64,000 nt of DNA from Roseitalea sp. MMSF_3546 (GTDB lineage: Bacteria; Pseudomonadota; Alphaproteobacteria; Rhizobiales; Rhizobiaceae), in NCBI RefSeq assembly GCF_030732865.1, contig NZ_JASHKB010000009.1:90134-154133 (forward strand), written 5' to 3'. Below are positions 8,943-17,322 of this stretch, in pieces. The notes below the pieces were generated by a model that saw nothing but the letters and a program-made list of their open reading frames with translations, was not told where the DNA came from and ran no database searches. The translations under genes were made by a program, and so were the position numbers. Numbering within the stretch: position 1 is the stretch's first letter; every line of letters starts with the position of its first letter.

Positions 8943-8959
8943 ATTCAACAATATTGAAC
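8943..8959. promoter_or_regulatory. Palindromic operator 2 (TTCAA-N5-TTGAA), probable autoregulatory site
   Basis: ATTCAACAATATTGAAC repeats the TTCAA-N5-TTGAA design of the 8804 site; only the outermost pair is mismatched. It ends 13 bases before the TTG start of the IclR gene, where a bound repressor could block transcription or initiation. Confidence 0.5.
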
Positions 8960-8972
8960 ATTCGGTATCGCC

Positions 8973-9773
8973 TTGGAAGCCCGCATTCAGTCTATCGGCC
9001 GAGCCGCCGCCCTGCTCGATGTCATGGGAGCGGGCGAATGGGTTGCATTGCGCGATCTTGCCGACAGGCTGGGCGTGGCCAAGACGACGACCAGCAACCT
9101 GGTTGGGGCACTGGTCGACGTCGGACTCGTCGAGCATGACGCAACGCGCGGTGCCTACCGTCTCGGATTGGCCCTGCTCGCCTATGGCAAGGCGGTCGAA
9201 CGCAGGCTCGACATCGCGGCTGCACTTCGTCCCCATCTGATTGCGCTGAGCGCCGCAACCCGGGAGACCGTCAATCTGGCGCTGCCATGCCCGACCGATG
9301 CCATCATCGTCGAAAGCCTGGAGGGCAGCCGCTCGCTGCGCGTATCGTCCTATTCAGGCACCCGCGCCAGCTATCACTCGACCGCATGCGGACGCGCCCT
9401 TCTGGCGTGGCACAGCGAGGCATTCCGCCGCGCAATCTTTGCGCTCGGGCCATTGCCGGCCCTGACGCCGCGGACAGTGACGGATCCGGCCGAAATCGAG
9501 GCGCAGCTGGACGAAGGGCGGCGGCGCGGCTGGTTTACGGAGTTCGAGCAGAACGAGACCGGCAGCGCCTGCGTGGCCGCTCCGGTCTTCGGACCCGATG
9601 GCGGCGTTCTCGCCGCGGTCAGCATCGCCGGCCCCGTGGCGCGTTTCGATCGACAAGTCACGCAACGTCATGCCGCGCTTCTGGTCGAGCGGCTTCGCGG
9701 CATCGATCCGTTCGTTCAATCGTCCGTGACTGCCACGGCACCCAGCCGACCGGCGATGCCGGTCGTTGCATGA
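8973..9773 (+). CDS. IclR-family transcriptional regulator
   Basis: A 266-residue regulator with the two IclR parts: an N-terminal winged helix (IQSIGRAAALLDVM, then LADRLGVAKTTTSNLVGAL at about 27-45) and a C-terminal effector-binding domain (CGRALLAWH, FEQNETGSACVAAPVF). IclR proteins bind small carboxylates or aromatic acids and usually control a neighbouring catabolic locus. An in-frame TGA at 8955 leaves TTG 8973 as the only start that keeps the helix-turn-helix; no strong ribosome site precedes it, so expression may be low. It lies between the M81 gene and the aminotransferase/ABC operon and probably controls both. Confidence 0.9.
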   Translation: MEARIQSIGRAAALLDVMGAGEWVALRDLADRLGVAKTTTSNLVGALVDVGLVEHDATRGAYRLGLALLAYGKAVERRLDIAAALRPHLIALSAATRETVNLALPCPTDAIIVESLEGSRSLRVSSYSGTRASYHSTACGRALLAWHSEAFRRAIFALGPLPALTPRTVTDPAEIEAQLDEGRRRGWFTEFEQNETGSACVAAPVFGPDGGVLAAVSIAGPVARFDRQVTQRHAALLVERLRGIDPFVQSSVTATAPSRPAMPVVA

Positions 9774-9820
9774 CGGCCGGCCGCCTTCACCGAATCAACA
9801 GGACAGGGGACACAAATTCG

Positions 9821-11170
9821 ATGGATGCCCAGGAGCAACCCGCCCAGCGCACGGCCGACGGCGACAACGGTCACAGCTTCGATCGGTCTTCGCAGGAAAT
9901 CGAGAACAACAAGGCGGTTATGCCCGGCGGTGTCAGCAGCAACTTCCGGCTCGGCATGGCGCCGACGCCTCTGGTCATCGAGCGCGGCGACGGTCCGTTC
10001 CTCTACGACATCGACGGCAACAGGCTGATCGACTTCTATCTCGGCATGGGGCCGATGATCCTCGGCCACCGCCCGTCGCCGGTTATCGAGGCGGTGAATG
10101 CGCAACTTGAACGCGGCATCCTTTTCGCCGGCCAGACGTCGATCGAGGCCGAAGCGGCGCGCCTTGTGTGCAAGCTCGTCCCCTGCGCCGAGCGGATGCG
10201 CTTCAACACTTCGGGCTCCGAGGCGATCCAGGGCGCCCTGCGACTGGCGCGTGCGGCGACCGGCCGCCAGACCGTGCTCAAGTTCGAGGGCCACTACCAC
10301 GGTTGGTTCGACAACGTCCTATGGTCGGTCGCCCCGCCCGCCGACCACGCAGGCCCCGCCAATGCGCCGCAGTTGGTTGCAGGCAGCAAAGGCCAACTCG
10401 ACAGCGGTGCACAGGGGCTTGCGGTTCTGCCCTGGAACGATCTCGAAGCGGTCCGGGCCCGCCTGGCTGATGAGGATGTCGCCGCCGTCATCATGGAGCC
10501 GGCAATGTGCAATGCCGGTGCCATTCACCCGCGCGATGGCTATCTTGAAGGCGTCCGCCAGGCCTGCACCGACACAGGCACGATCCTGATCTTCGACGAG
10601 GTGATCACGGGTTTCCGCCTGGCGCCCGGCGGAGCCCAGGAACGGCTCGGCGTCACCCCGGACCTTGCCACCTTCGGCAAGGCCATTGCCAACGGCTTTC
10701 CGGTGGCGGCGATCGCCGGTCGCGCCGACCTGATGGAGCTTTGCACGCAAGGCGTCCTGCATGGCGGCACGTACAATTCCCAGCCCGTTTCAATGGCCGC
10801 CACGGCCGCCACGCTCAAAGCGCTAACCCCCGAACTGTTCGCCACAATCGAAGAGCGGGGAACGGCGCTTATGGAAGGCTTGCGCGCGCTATTTGCGGCC
10901 GAGGGTGTCACCGCCAGCGTCAAGGGTTTTCCGCAGATCTTCCACGTCGCATTCGGACTTAACGCGCCGGCGCGTGACTACCGCGAACTGGCCCGCATGG
11001 ACAAGGCCGCTTATCGCGCCTTCTGTACCGCCATGCTCCACCGCGGCGTGCGACTTCTGGAGCGTGGCGCCTGGTTCATGTCGAGCACGCACGATGCCGA
11101 TGTCGTCGAACAGACGCTTGCCGCCGCGGCCGCCTCGGTGCGCGCGCTCAAGCGCGATGGCGTCCTGTGA
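9821..11170 (+). CDS. Class III PLP aminotransferase, glutamate-1-semialdehyde aminomutase type
   Basis: A 449-residue fold-type I PLP enzyme. Visible landmarks are NNKAVMPGGVSSNFR near the N-terminus (as in HemL-type proteins), SGSEAIQGALRLARA, the GHYHGWFD motif, FDEVITGFR with the PLP-binding aspartate D259, and the Schiff-base lysine K287 in ATFGKAIANG. HemL-like proteins outside haem biosynthesis act as transaminases or aminomutases on varied substrates. The location, 47 bases after an IclR gene and 44 bases before an ABC operon, points to a catabolic role. The ATG at 9821 is the first plausible start; the frame is open far upstream but overlaps iclR. Confidence 0.88.
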   Translation: MDAQEQPAQRTADGDNGHSFDRSSQEIENNKAVMPGGVSSNFRLGMAPTPLVIERGDGPFLYDIDGNRLIDFYLGMGPMILGHRPSPVIEAVNAQLERGILFAGQTSIEAEAARLVCKLVPCAERMRFNTSGSEAIQGALRLARAATGRQTVLKFEGHYHGWFDNVLWSVAPPADHAGPANAPQLVAGSKGQLDSGAQGLAVLPWNDLEAVRARLADEDVAAVIMEPAMCNAGAIHPRDGYLEGVRQACTDTGTILIFDEVITGFRLAPGGAQERLGVTPDLATFGKAIANGFPVAAIAGRADLMELCTQGVLHGGTYNSQPVSMAATAATLKALTPELFATIEERGTALMEGLRALFAAEGVTASVKGFPQIFHVAFGLNAPARDYRELARMDKAAYRAFCTAMLHRGVRLLERGAWFMSSTHDADVVEQTLAAAAASVRALKRDGVL

Positions 11171-11214
11171 AGCCTGACTCTTGCAAACACATCCCGATAA
11201 GGAGGAGTTGAACC

Positions 11215-12765
11215 ATGTATCATCGGATCCAATTGCGACGCCGACGCAAGTCGACAGCACTCGCCGCAGCGGCCATGGCCATTGCCGTCGCGTTGCCAGC
11301 CACTCCAGCCCTGGCCGAAGTGGCCGACTCGCCGCGCGCTGACGATGCTGCGATTGTCCTCGCCGCGCGCCAGGATCCCGGCACGCTCGACTACGTCAAG
11401 AGCAATCTGACCGCTTTGCGCCTGTGGGTGCCGGGCAATGTCATGGAGCCGCTCGTCTATTTCAATGCCGACGGCACGGTCTCTCCGGGCGTCGCCGAAT
11501 CCTGGGAAATCAGCGACGATCGACAGACCTACACTTTCACCATTCGCCAAGCCAATTTCTCTGACGGTTCGCCGATCACGGCAGAGGACGTGATCTACTC
11601 GCTCGAGGCGATGAGCCAGAGCCCAGTCGTTTCGAACGCCGCCGCCCATCACGCAGTGGAAGACATCGAAAAGCTCGACGATCGGACGGTCAGGGTGACC
11701 CTGTCGCGTCCCAGCCAGAACTTCTGGCGGGGAATGGGCGACGTTGCCGGCTTGATCCAGCCACAGGCCGCCGCCGACCAAATCGCAACCAAGCCGATTG
11801 GTTCGGGACCATACCGGATCACGGAATATGTCTCCAACAGCCACATCGCGTTCGAGGCCAACCCCGAATATTGGGGTGAGCAGCCGGAGATCACCAGCGT
11901 CACGGTCAGGATCATCACCGATGGCACGGCCGGCCTCAACGCCATCGAGGCCGGCGAGATCGACGCTTCGCCGGTCAACACCGTCGATCTGTGGGAGCAG
12001 ATCGTCAATCGCGGACTCGACGAAGCCTATCGGCTGGTGACGTTTCCACAGGCTGGAGAGCCGACCTATGCGGTGGTCAACTCCAATGTCGACCACGAGA
12101 TACGCAAGACGATTGCGATGACGCTCGACCGTCAGGCATTCAACGATGCGTTCGGCGCGCCGTGGGGTGTGGAAAACACGTGCACCTTCGGGCTGCCGCA
12201 CTATCCCTGGTACGAGCCGGCAAGCGAGGAATCCTGTCCGTATCCGTATGACATGGAACAAGCCATGACCCGCATCGCCGAGAACGGCTGGGGCGACATA
12301 CCACTTGAATACGCTTCGCTCAGCGACGTTCCGGATCTGTCGCTGCCCGCCGATCTGATGATCCCGCTGATGCAGGCTGCTGGCTTCACGGTCGAGCGCA
12401 ATGCCATGGATCTGGCCCGCTATTCGCAGCTCATCTTCCAGGGCCGTCCGCCGCAGTTCGACGTCACGATCATGGCTGGTCCGGGTGAGCCGACCCAATG
12501 GGCATGCTCGGATCCCCAGAACGGCGGCTGGAGCACCTATTGCAGCGCCGAGTATACCGAGGCGCTAGCCGCGGCTGACCAAGCTCTGTCGCAGGAGGAA
12601 TATGTCAAGCATATGAAGGAAGCCTCCGCGATCTTGCGCGAGGATGCAGTGATCATCCCGATCATCGCCAAGGCGGGCGTCGGACTGTATCACCCCGATC
12701 TCGTCGGCTTCATCGAGCCGCGCGTCGGCGTAGCGATCGAATTCGCTCCGATGTCCTGGCAATAG
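11215..12765 (+). CDS. Peptide-type ABC transporter substrate-binding protein (SBP family 5)
   Basis: Periplasmic binding protein of 516 residues, full length for DppA/OppA-type SBPs. A Sec signal peptide (Arg-rich start, hydrophobic core, PATPALAE) covers about residues 1-35. Family landmarks include the GTLDYVKSN ligand-cleft start, VAESWEISDDRQTYTFTIR, FSDGSPITAEDVIYS and GSGPYRITEYV. AAGGAGG stands nine bases before the ATG, an unusually strong site fitting the high expression SBPs need. This is the only intact SBP of the two importers in this region, so it may serve both permease sets (inference). The ligand is unknown; the family takes peptides, opines, nickel-chelates and sugars. Confidence 0.93.
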   Translation: MYHRIQLRRRRKSTALAAAAMAIAVALPATPALAEVADSPRADDAAIVLAARQDPGTLDYVKSNLTALRLWVPGNVMEPLVYFNADGTVSPGVAESWEISDDRQTYTFTIRQANFSDGSPITAEDVIYSLEAMSQSPVVSNAAAHHAVEDIEKLDDRTVRVTLSRPSQNFWRGMGDVAGLIQPQAAADQIATKPIGSGPYRITEYVSNSHIAFEANPEYWGEQPEITSVTVRIITDGTAGLNAIEAGEIDASPVNTVDLWEQIVNRGLDEAYRLVTFPQAGEPTYAVVNSNVDHEIRKTIAMTLDRQAFNDAFGAPWGVENTCTFGLPHYPWYEPASEESCPYPYDMEQAMTRIAENGWGDIPLEYASLSDVPDLSLPADLMIPLMQAAGFTVERNAMDLARYSQLIFQGRPPQFDVTIMAGPGEPTQWACSDPQNGGWSTYCSAEYTEALAAADQALSQEEYVKHMKEASAILREDAVIIPIIAKAGVGLYHPDLVGFIEPRVGVAIEFAPMSWQ

Positions 12766-12787
12766 CAGGCGCGAGCGACGTAGACGC

Positions 12788-12813
12788 GGCCGCCGGCATC
12801 GATGCCGGCGGCC
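12788..12813. terminator. Perfect 26-base palindrome between SBP and permease genes
   Basis: A 13+13 perfect inverted repeat (GGCCGCCGGCATC and its complement) lies 22 bases after the SBP stop. As RNA it forms an 11-bp stem with a four-base loop and no T-tract. This suits an intercistronic hairpin that stabilises the SBP message or attenuates read-through into the permeases. Confidence 0.5.
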
Positions 12814-12855
12814 ATAAGCCATGGCCGGCATTGCCGAACAGGGGAACTCCGACAC

Positions 12856-13806
12856 ATGCTTTTGCACTATGTGCTGCGAAGGCTGGCATTCTTCATTGGT
12901 GCGATGTTCATCGCCTCGGTTCTGATCTTCGTCCTGATCAGGGCCGCTGGCGGCAATGTCGCCGCCGTCGTGCTCGGCCGCGATGCCAGCCCCGAGGCGA
13001 TCAACGCACTGGCAACCGAATACGGTCTCGACCGGCCATGGGCCGTGCAGTATCTCGACTGGATTACCGGCATGATGGGCGGCGATCTCGGCCAATCATT
13101 CCGCACCGGCGAGAGCGTCGCCGACCTTGTCGTCTCGCGACTGCCGATTTCGGTGCCGTTGGCCGGCGCCGGTCTTGTGCTCGCCATCCTGATCGCAATT
13201 CCGGCCGGCACCTACGCGGCGCGCAATGCCGGCCGATCCTCGGGCACCCTGATCGCCCTGATCAGCCAGATCGGCATTGCCGTACCGGTATTCTGGGCCG
13301 GCGTCCTGCTGTCGCTGCTGTTCGGTGTGCAGCTCGGCTGGCTGCCGACCGGCGGCTGGACGCCATGGAATGTCTCGGTGCTCGGCGCCATTCAGTCGCT
13401 CGTGCTGCCGGTGCTGGCGCTCGGGCTCGTCATGGCGGCGTCTTTGAGCCGGTATGTCCGCACGGCCGTGCTTGACGTCATGAACCAGGACTATGTGCGC
13501 ACTGCGCGGGCCACCGGCATGAGTCAGACGCGCGCGCTGCTGACGGTCGGCCTGCCTAACGCCGCACTGCCGATCGTGACATTTCTGGGGCTTCTCATCG
13601 CCGAACTCATCGGCGGCACGGTGATCATCGAGACCGTGTTTTCCTTGCCTGGGCTGAGCCGCATGATCCTGTCTAATGTCGCCGCGCGCGAGGTCATCGT
13701 CGTTCAGTCGACGGTCATGCTGATCATCGTCTTCGTCATGTTCGTCAACCTGGTCGTGGACCTGCTCTACGGTCTGCTCGATCCCCGCATACGCGTCGCC
13801 GGATAG
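12856..13806 (+). CDS. ABC transporter permease, DppB/OppB type (second importer)
   Basis: Inner-membrane permease of 316 residues. It begins MLLHYVLRRLAFFIGAMF, the standard DppB first helix. The N-terminal domain (YGLDRPWAVQYLDWI) and the BPD_transp_1 core follow, with the EAA loop near residue 211 (QDYVRTARATGM) and the C-terminal DLLYGLLDPRIRVAG. The ATG at 12856 is preferred over an in-frame start at 12802 because it puts the family N-terminus at residue 1. It lies 90 bases after the SBP gene, separated by a palindrome. Confidence 0.93.
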   Translation: MLLHYVLRRLAFFIGAMFIASVLIFVLIRAAGGNVAAVVLGRDASPEAINALATEYGLDRPWAVQYLDWITGMMGGDLGQSFRTGESVADLVVSRLPISVPLAGAGLVLAILIAIPAGTYAARNAGRSSGTLIALISQIGIAVPVFWAGVLLSLLFGVQLGWLPTGGWTPWNVSVLGAIQSLVLPVLALGLVMAASLSRYVRTAVLDVMNQDYVRTARATGMSQTRALLTVGLPNAALPIVTFLGLLIAELIGGTVIIETVFSLPGLSRMILSNVAAREVIVVQSTVMLIIVFVMFVNLVVDLLYGLLDPRIRVAG

Positions 13807-13819
13807 AGCCAATTCAGCC

Positions 13820-14713
13820 ATGCCTCAAGCCGACACCTCCAACCAGAACGCAACAGTGCCCGAAGCATCTCCGCATCGGCGTCGACGGCGGCGCATCAGC
13901 AATGCCTCGCTACTCGTGGGGTTGGCCCTGACCAGTGTCTTCTTCATTATTGCGCTCGTCTCGTTCTTCTACGTGCCGCACGATCCGAACATGCCCGATG
14001 TGCGCAATCGGCTTCTGCCCTTCGGTTCGCCGGGACATTTGTTCGGCACCGACGTACTCGGTCGCGACATCGCCTCGCAATTGATGGTCGGCGCGCAGAC
14101 TTCGCTACTGGTCGGCGTTGGCGGCGCGGCCATCGCTCTGGTGTTGGGCACGATCGCCGGCCTGGCCGCCGCCTCGTCGGGCAAGCTGGTGGACGAGACG
14201 ATCATGCGTGGCGCCGACGTCCTGCTGTCGATACCTGGCATCGTAACCGCGCTCGTATTGGCGGCGACGATCGGCTCCGGAGCCGGAACCACGATCCTGG
14301 CGCTGACTGCTTTCTTCACGCCCTCGTTCACGCGCGTTATCCGATCGGCCGCCCTTACGGTGCTGGAGGAGAACTACATCACCGCCGCGCGCCTTTACGG
14401 CCGCGATCGCATCTTCATCCTGGCTCGACACGTCGTGCCCAACATTGCCGGCGTGATGATCGTGCAGTTCACCCTTTACTTCGCGGTCGGCATTCTGGTC
14501 GAATCGAGTCTTTCCTACCTCGGCGTCGGCGTCAGCCGGCCGTCCATGTCCTGGGGGCTGATACTCAACGAGGCACAGCAGCAGGTCGGCGTTTCATCGC
14601 CGCTCGCCATGTGGCCCGGATTGGCCATCGTCCTGGTGGTGCTGGGTCTCAACCTGCTGGGCGACGGGCTGCGCGACGTGCTCGATCCCAAGCTGAACGG
14701 GCGGCGCTCATGA
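13820..14713 (+). CDS. ABC transporter permease, DppC/OppC type (second importer)
   Basis: Second permease, 297 residues. An Arg-rich cytoplasmic start (HRRRRRRIS) leads into helix 1; GHLFGTDVLGRDIASQLM is the DppC hallmark. The EAA loop is near residue 184 (ENYITAARLYG), and LSYLGVGVSRP and GDGLRDVLDP close the protein. It starts 13 bases after the DppB-type gene and overlaps the following ATPase start as ATGA. Confidence 0.93.
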   Translation: MPQADTSNQNATVPEASPHRRRRRRISNASLLVGLALTSVFFIIALVSFFYVPHDPNMPDVRNRLLPFGSPGHLFGTDVLGRDIASQLMVGAQTSLLVGVGGAAIALVLGTIAGLAAASSGKLVDETIMRGADVLLSIPGIVTALVLAATIGSGAGTTILALTAFFTPSFTRVIRSAALTVLEENYITAARLYGRDRIFILARHVVPNIAGVMIVQFTLYFAVGILVESSLSYLGVGVSRPSMSWGLILNEAQQQVGVSSPLAMWPGLAIVLVVLGLNLLGDGLRDVLDPKLNGRRS

Positions 14714-15699
14714 GCGCGGTGCCAGCGGTTCAGGTGCGCGACCTCCATGTGCGGGCCGGCGGACTCACAGCCGTGCGCGGAGTCTCGTTCACCATTCCGG
14801 CCGGCGGCCGGATGGGACTTGTCGGAGAATCGGGTTCGGGCAAGACGCTGACTGCCCTGTCGCTGATGGGATTGCTGCCGGTCGGACTGCGCGCACAGGG
14901 CGAGATTCTGCACGATGGTGTCGACGTCACCAAGCTGTCGGACGCCCAGTTGTCGCGCCGGCGCGGGCGGACACTGTCGATGGTCTTTCAGGACCCGCTT
15001 TCGGCGCTCAATCCGGTGCGCCGTGTCGGCCACCAGATCGCCTCGGTGATCCGGCGCCACAAGGGTGTCGGTTCGAACGAGGCCGGGCAGCAGGCATTGT
15101 CGCTGGTCCAGCAGATGAGACTGCCGCGCCCCGAGCGCATCATGCACGCCTATCCGCATGAACTGTCCGGTGGCCAGCGCCAGCGCGTCATGATCGCGAT
15201 GGCGCTCGCCTGTTATCCGCAGTTGATCATCGCCGACGAACCCACGACAGCGCTCGACGTGACCGTCCAGAAACAGGTGCTTCGCCTGCTCAATGAGGCG
15301 GTCTCAGAGCGCGGGTGCGGATTGCTGATGATCACGCACGACCTGCCGATCGTCGCTGCCATGTGCGAGACAGTGGCGGTGATGTATGCCGGACGGATTG
15401 TCGAGATGGGACCGGTTTCCGAGGTATTCACGGCGCCGCGCCATCCCTATACGCGCGGCCTGCTGGACTCCCAGCCAACCATGGACAACATCGCCATTGA
15501 CGGGTCGTCTCGCTTGCCGTCGATTCCGGGCATGGTTCCGCCGCTCGACGGCCTGCCTGCTGGTTGCGCGTTTCATCCGCGCTGCCCGCGTGCCGACGAC
15601 CGTTGCCGGCGCGAAGCGCCGATGCTGGACGGTGGCGGCCGCCGGGCGGCGTGCTGGCATCCGCTTGAAGGCACGCTTACCGGGACCAATGCGGCATGA
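14710..15699 (+). CDS. ABC transporter ATP-binding protein, DppD/OppD type (second importer)
   Basis: ATPase of 329 residues with Walker A GESGSGKT (39-46), signature LSGGQRQRVMIA, Walker [13 protein letters not shown], and a complete C-terminal extension with the cysteine pattern AGCAFHPRCPRADDRC. The ATG at 14710 overlaps the permease stop (ATGA) and puts the nucleotide-binding domain right at the N-terminus, as in the family. The next ATPase gene begins inside its stop codon (ATGA again), so the pair should be made in equal amounts. Confidence 0.93.
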   Translation: MSAVPAVQVRDLHVRAGGLTAVRGVSFTIPAGGRMGLVGESGSGKTLTALSLMGLLPVGLRAQGEILHDGVDVTKLSDAQLSRRRGRTLSMVFQDPLSALNPVRRVGHQIASVIRRHKGVGSNEAGQQALSLVQQMRLPRPERIMHAYPHELSGGQRQRVMIAMALACYPQLIIADEPTTALDVTVQKQVLRLLNEAVSERGCGLLMITHDLPIVAAMCETVAVMYAGRIVEMGPVSEVFTAPRHPYTRGLLDSQPTMDNIAIDGSSRLPSIPGMVPPLDGLPAGCAFHPRCPRADDRCRREAPMLDGGGRRAACWHPLEGTLTGTNAA

Positions 15700-16532
15700 G
15701 TGCGGACGTCGTGACAAGATCGAGTGAACCGGTCCTTGCCGCCTGCGGGGTAACGCAGACTTACAGGCTCAACCGCGCGCGACTGTTCGAAAAACGTCCG
15801 GTCCTGACGGCGCTCGACAAGGTCGACTTTGACGTCCGACCGGGCGAGGCGGTCGGCCTCGTCGGCGAATCCGGTTCGGGCAAGTCGACGCTCACCCGCC
15901 TGCTGATCGGCATCGAAGCGCCGGTTTCCGGCGTCGTGACGTTCGAGGGCGAAGACGTTGGAAGGATGACCGCCGACCGTCGACATCGGTTCCGCCGCTC
16001 TGTTCAGATGGTGCTTCAGGATCCGCGCAGTTCGCTCGATCCGCGCATGCGTGTGGGCACCGCTTTGATGGAGCCGCTGCGCAGCCTGCGGATCGAGGGC
16101 GATCATCGTGCGCGCGTGCGAACGGTCCTCGGACAGGTCGGGCTTGACGAACAGGCGCTCGAAAAGTACCCGCACCAGTTCTCGGGCGGTCAGCTCCAAC
16201 GTATCGCCATAGCCCGCGCTCTGATGCCGGAGCCGCGCGTTCTGGTCGCGGACGAACCGGTTTCGGCGCTCGACGTGTCGATCCAGGCGCAGGTCCTCAA
16301 CCTGCTGCGCGATCTGGTCGACGAGCTCGGTCTGAGTCTCATCCTGATCGCCCACGACCTGTCGGTCGTCGCCTATACGACGAGCCGCGTCTCGGTGATG
16401 GCGTCGGGTCGTATCGTCGAAACCGGCCGGCCGGCCGACCTGTTCTCGCGGCCCGGTGCCGAGGCGACGCGTAATCTGGTCGATGCGGTCCTGACCGTGC
16501 GGGACGGCATCGCCGGAACGGCCTTGGCGTAG
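15696..16532 (+). CDS. ABC transporter ATP-binding protein, short DppF/OppF type (second importer)
   Basis: ATPase of 278 residues with Walker A GESGSGKS (57-64), signature FSGGQLQRIAIAR and Walker B VLVADEPVSALDVS. Unlike the other three peptide-type ATPases in the window it stops soon after the nucleotide-binding domain (AVLTVRDGIAGTALA) and lacks the cysteine-containing C-terminal extension. The family's usual length is about 320-350 residues, though natural short forms occur. All ATP-handling motifs are present, so it should be active. It is the last gene of the second importer operon. Confidence 0.9.
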   Translation: MSADVVTRSSEPVLAACGVTQTYRLNRARLFEKRPVLTALDKVDFDVRPGEAVGLVGESGSGKSTLTRLLIGIEAPVSGVVTFEGEDVGRMTADRRHRFRRSVQMVLQDPRSSLDPRMRVGTALMEPLRSLRIEGDHRARVRTVLGQVGLDEQALEKYPHQFSGGQLQRIAIARALMPEPRVLVADEPVSALDVSIQAQVLNLLRDLVDELGLSLILIAHDLSVVAYTTSRVSVMASGRIVETGRPADLFSRPGAEATRNLVDAVLTVRDGIAGTALA

Positions 16533-16752
16533 CCGGCGGACCCGGTGACCTTTCCGGCCGCGCTGGGACCAGCAGAGTTGGCACCATGAGCTGCCGGACA
16601 GACCGGCCAGCCCTACCGACATGAAAGGGTGCTCCGGCACGCAGGCAGGAGTTCGTGCGCACGACCCGTATTGTCTCCAGGCGCTGACAGCGGATGCCCC
16701 ACGCCGGCCCTAGCCGAAGGATGGCGGCGTCGGCGACTGCCCGCAGAAGGGC

Positions 16753-17202
16753 TTGGCAACGCCCAATCGCCTCGGAAACCTCAAGCGCGATCCGGAGGTG
16801 CAAGGGCATGACGAGGCCGCCAGCCCCGCCGCGGCCGATCCGGCCTTGCGCACCGCGCATAGACTGCTCGAGCGCTACATGCCGGCCTATGTCATCGTCG
16901 ATGCCGACTTCGAGATTCTCGAAGCCTGGGCCGGCACCGGCGCCTTCCTCGAGCTGCCGCGCGGCCGGCCGAAGGCGAATCTGGCCGCGATGGCGCGCAC
17001 CGAACTGGCCGTGGACATCAAGTCGGCCGTCTCGAAGGTGCTGACCTGGGGCGAGCGGCTCGTGCGCGACGACCTGATCGTGGGCCATGATGAAGAGCGC
17101 CGCTACCTCACCCTGATCGTCGAGACCCTGAGCGGGAGCGAGGCGAGCCAGGGCCGATGTCTCGTCGTCTTCCAGGCCGACCCCGCCGCAGTCGCGACAT
17201 AG
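16753..17202 (+). CDS. Orphan PAS-like segment resembling CheB/CheR hybrid proteins (possible gene remnant)
   Basis: The frame encodes about 149 residues. The middle, HRLLERYMPAYVIVDADFEI to about residue 135, resembles the linker/PAS segment of bacterial CheB-CheR fusion proteins: an LLERY start, a hydrophobic strand, a TGAFLELP turn, then ETLSGSEASQGRCLVVFQ at the end. No methyltransferase, methylesterase or kinase domain remains and no chemotaxis gene is nearby. The only start in frame after the stop at 16711 is TTG 16753, preceded by GAAGGG. I read it as a surviving fragment at the edge of the accessory region; a small stand-alone sensor domain cannot be excluded. Confidence 0.4.
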   Translation: MATPNRLGNLKRDPEVQGHDEAASPAAADPALRTAHRLLERYMPAYVIVDADFEILEAWAGTGAFLELPRGRPKANLAAMARTELAVDIKSAVSKVLTWGERLVRDDLIVGHDEERRYLTLIVETLSGSEASQGRCLVVFQADPAAVAT

Positions 17203-17322
17203 GTCGGTTCCGGGGGTGAACTCGGCGCGTCGGTCTCGCCGCCAGGCCATCAATCCCGCGCGCATCGAAATGCCCGCAAGCCAAAGACACGCCAGTAACC
17301 GTCGCTTTGCAATCTGGGAGAC

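Larger units (their letters stand above)
8671..8972. promoter_or_regulatory. Divergent control region between M81 gene and iclR-type gene
   Basis: A 302-base non-coding stretch, visibly AT-rich compared with its flanks. It holds two palindromes of the form TTCAA-N5-TTGAA (listed separately) and a candidate promoter toward the IclR gene. For the M81 side, a TTGACT hexamer reads on the minus strand from 8799 to 8794, just inside the first palindrome, but the matching -10 at 17 bases (CGAATT) is weak. Confidence 0.6.

Noticed and set aside
1..16532. Mobile element carrying the catabolic genes
   Set aside because: No transposase, integrase, terminal inverted repeat or target duplication was found; only the tRNA boundary and base composition hint at transfer.
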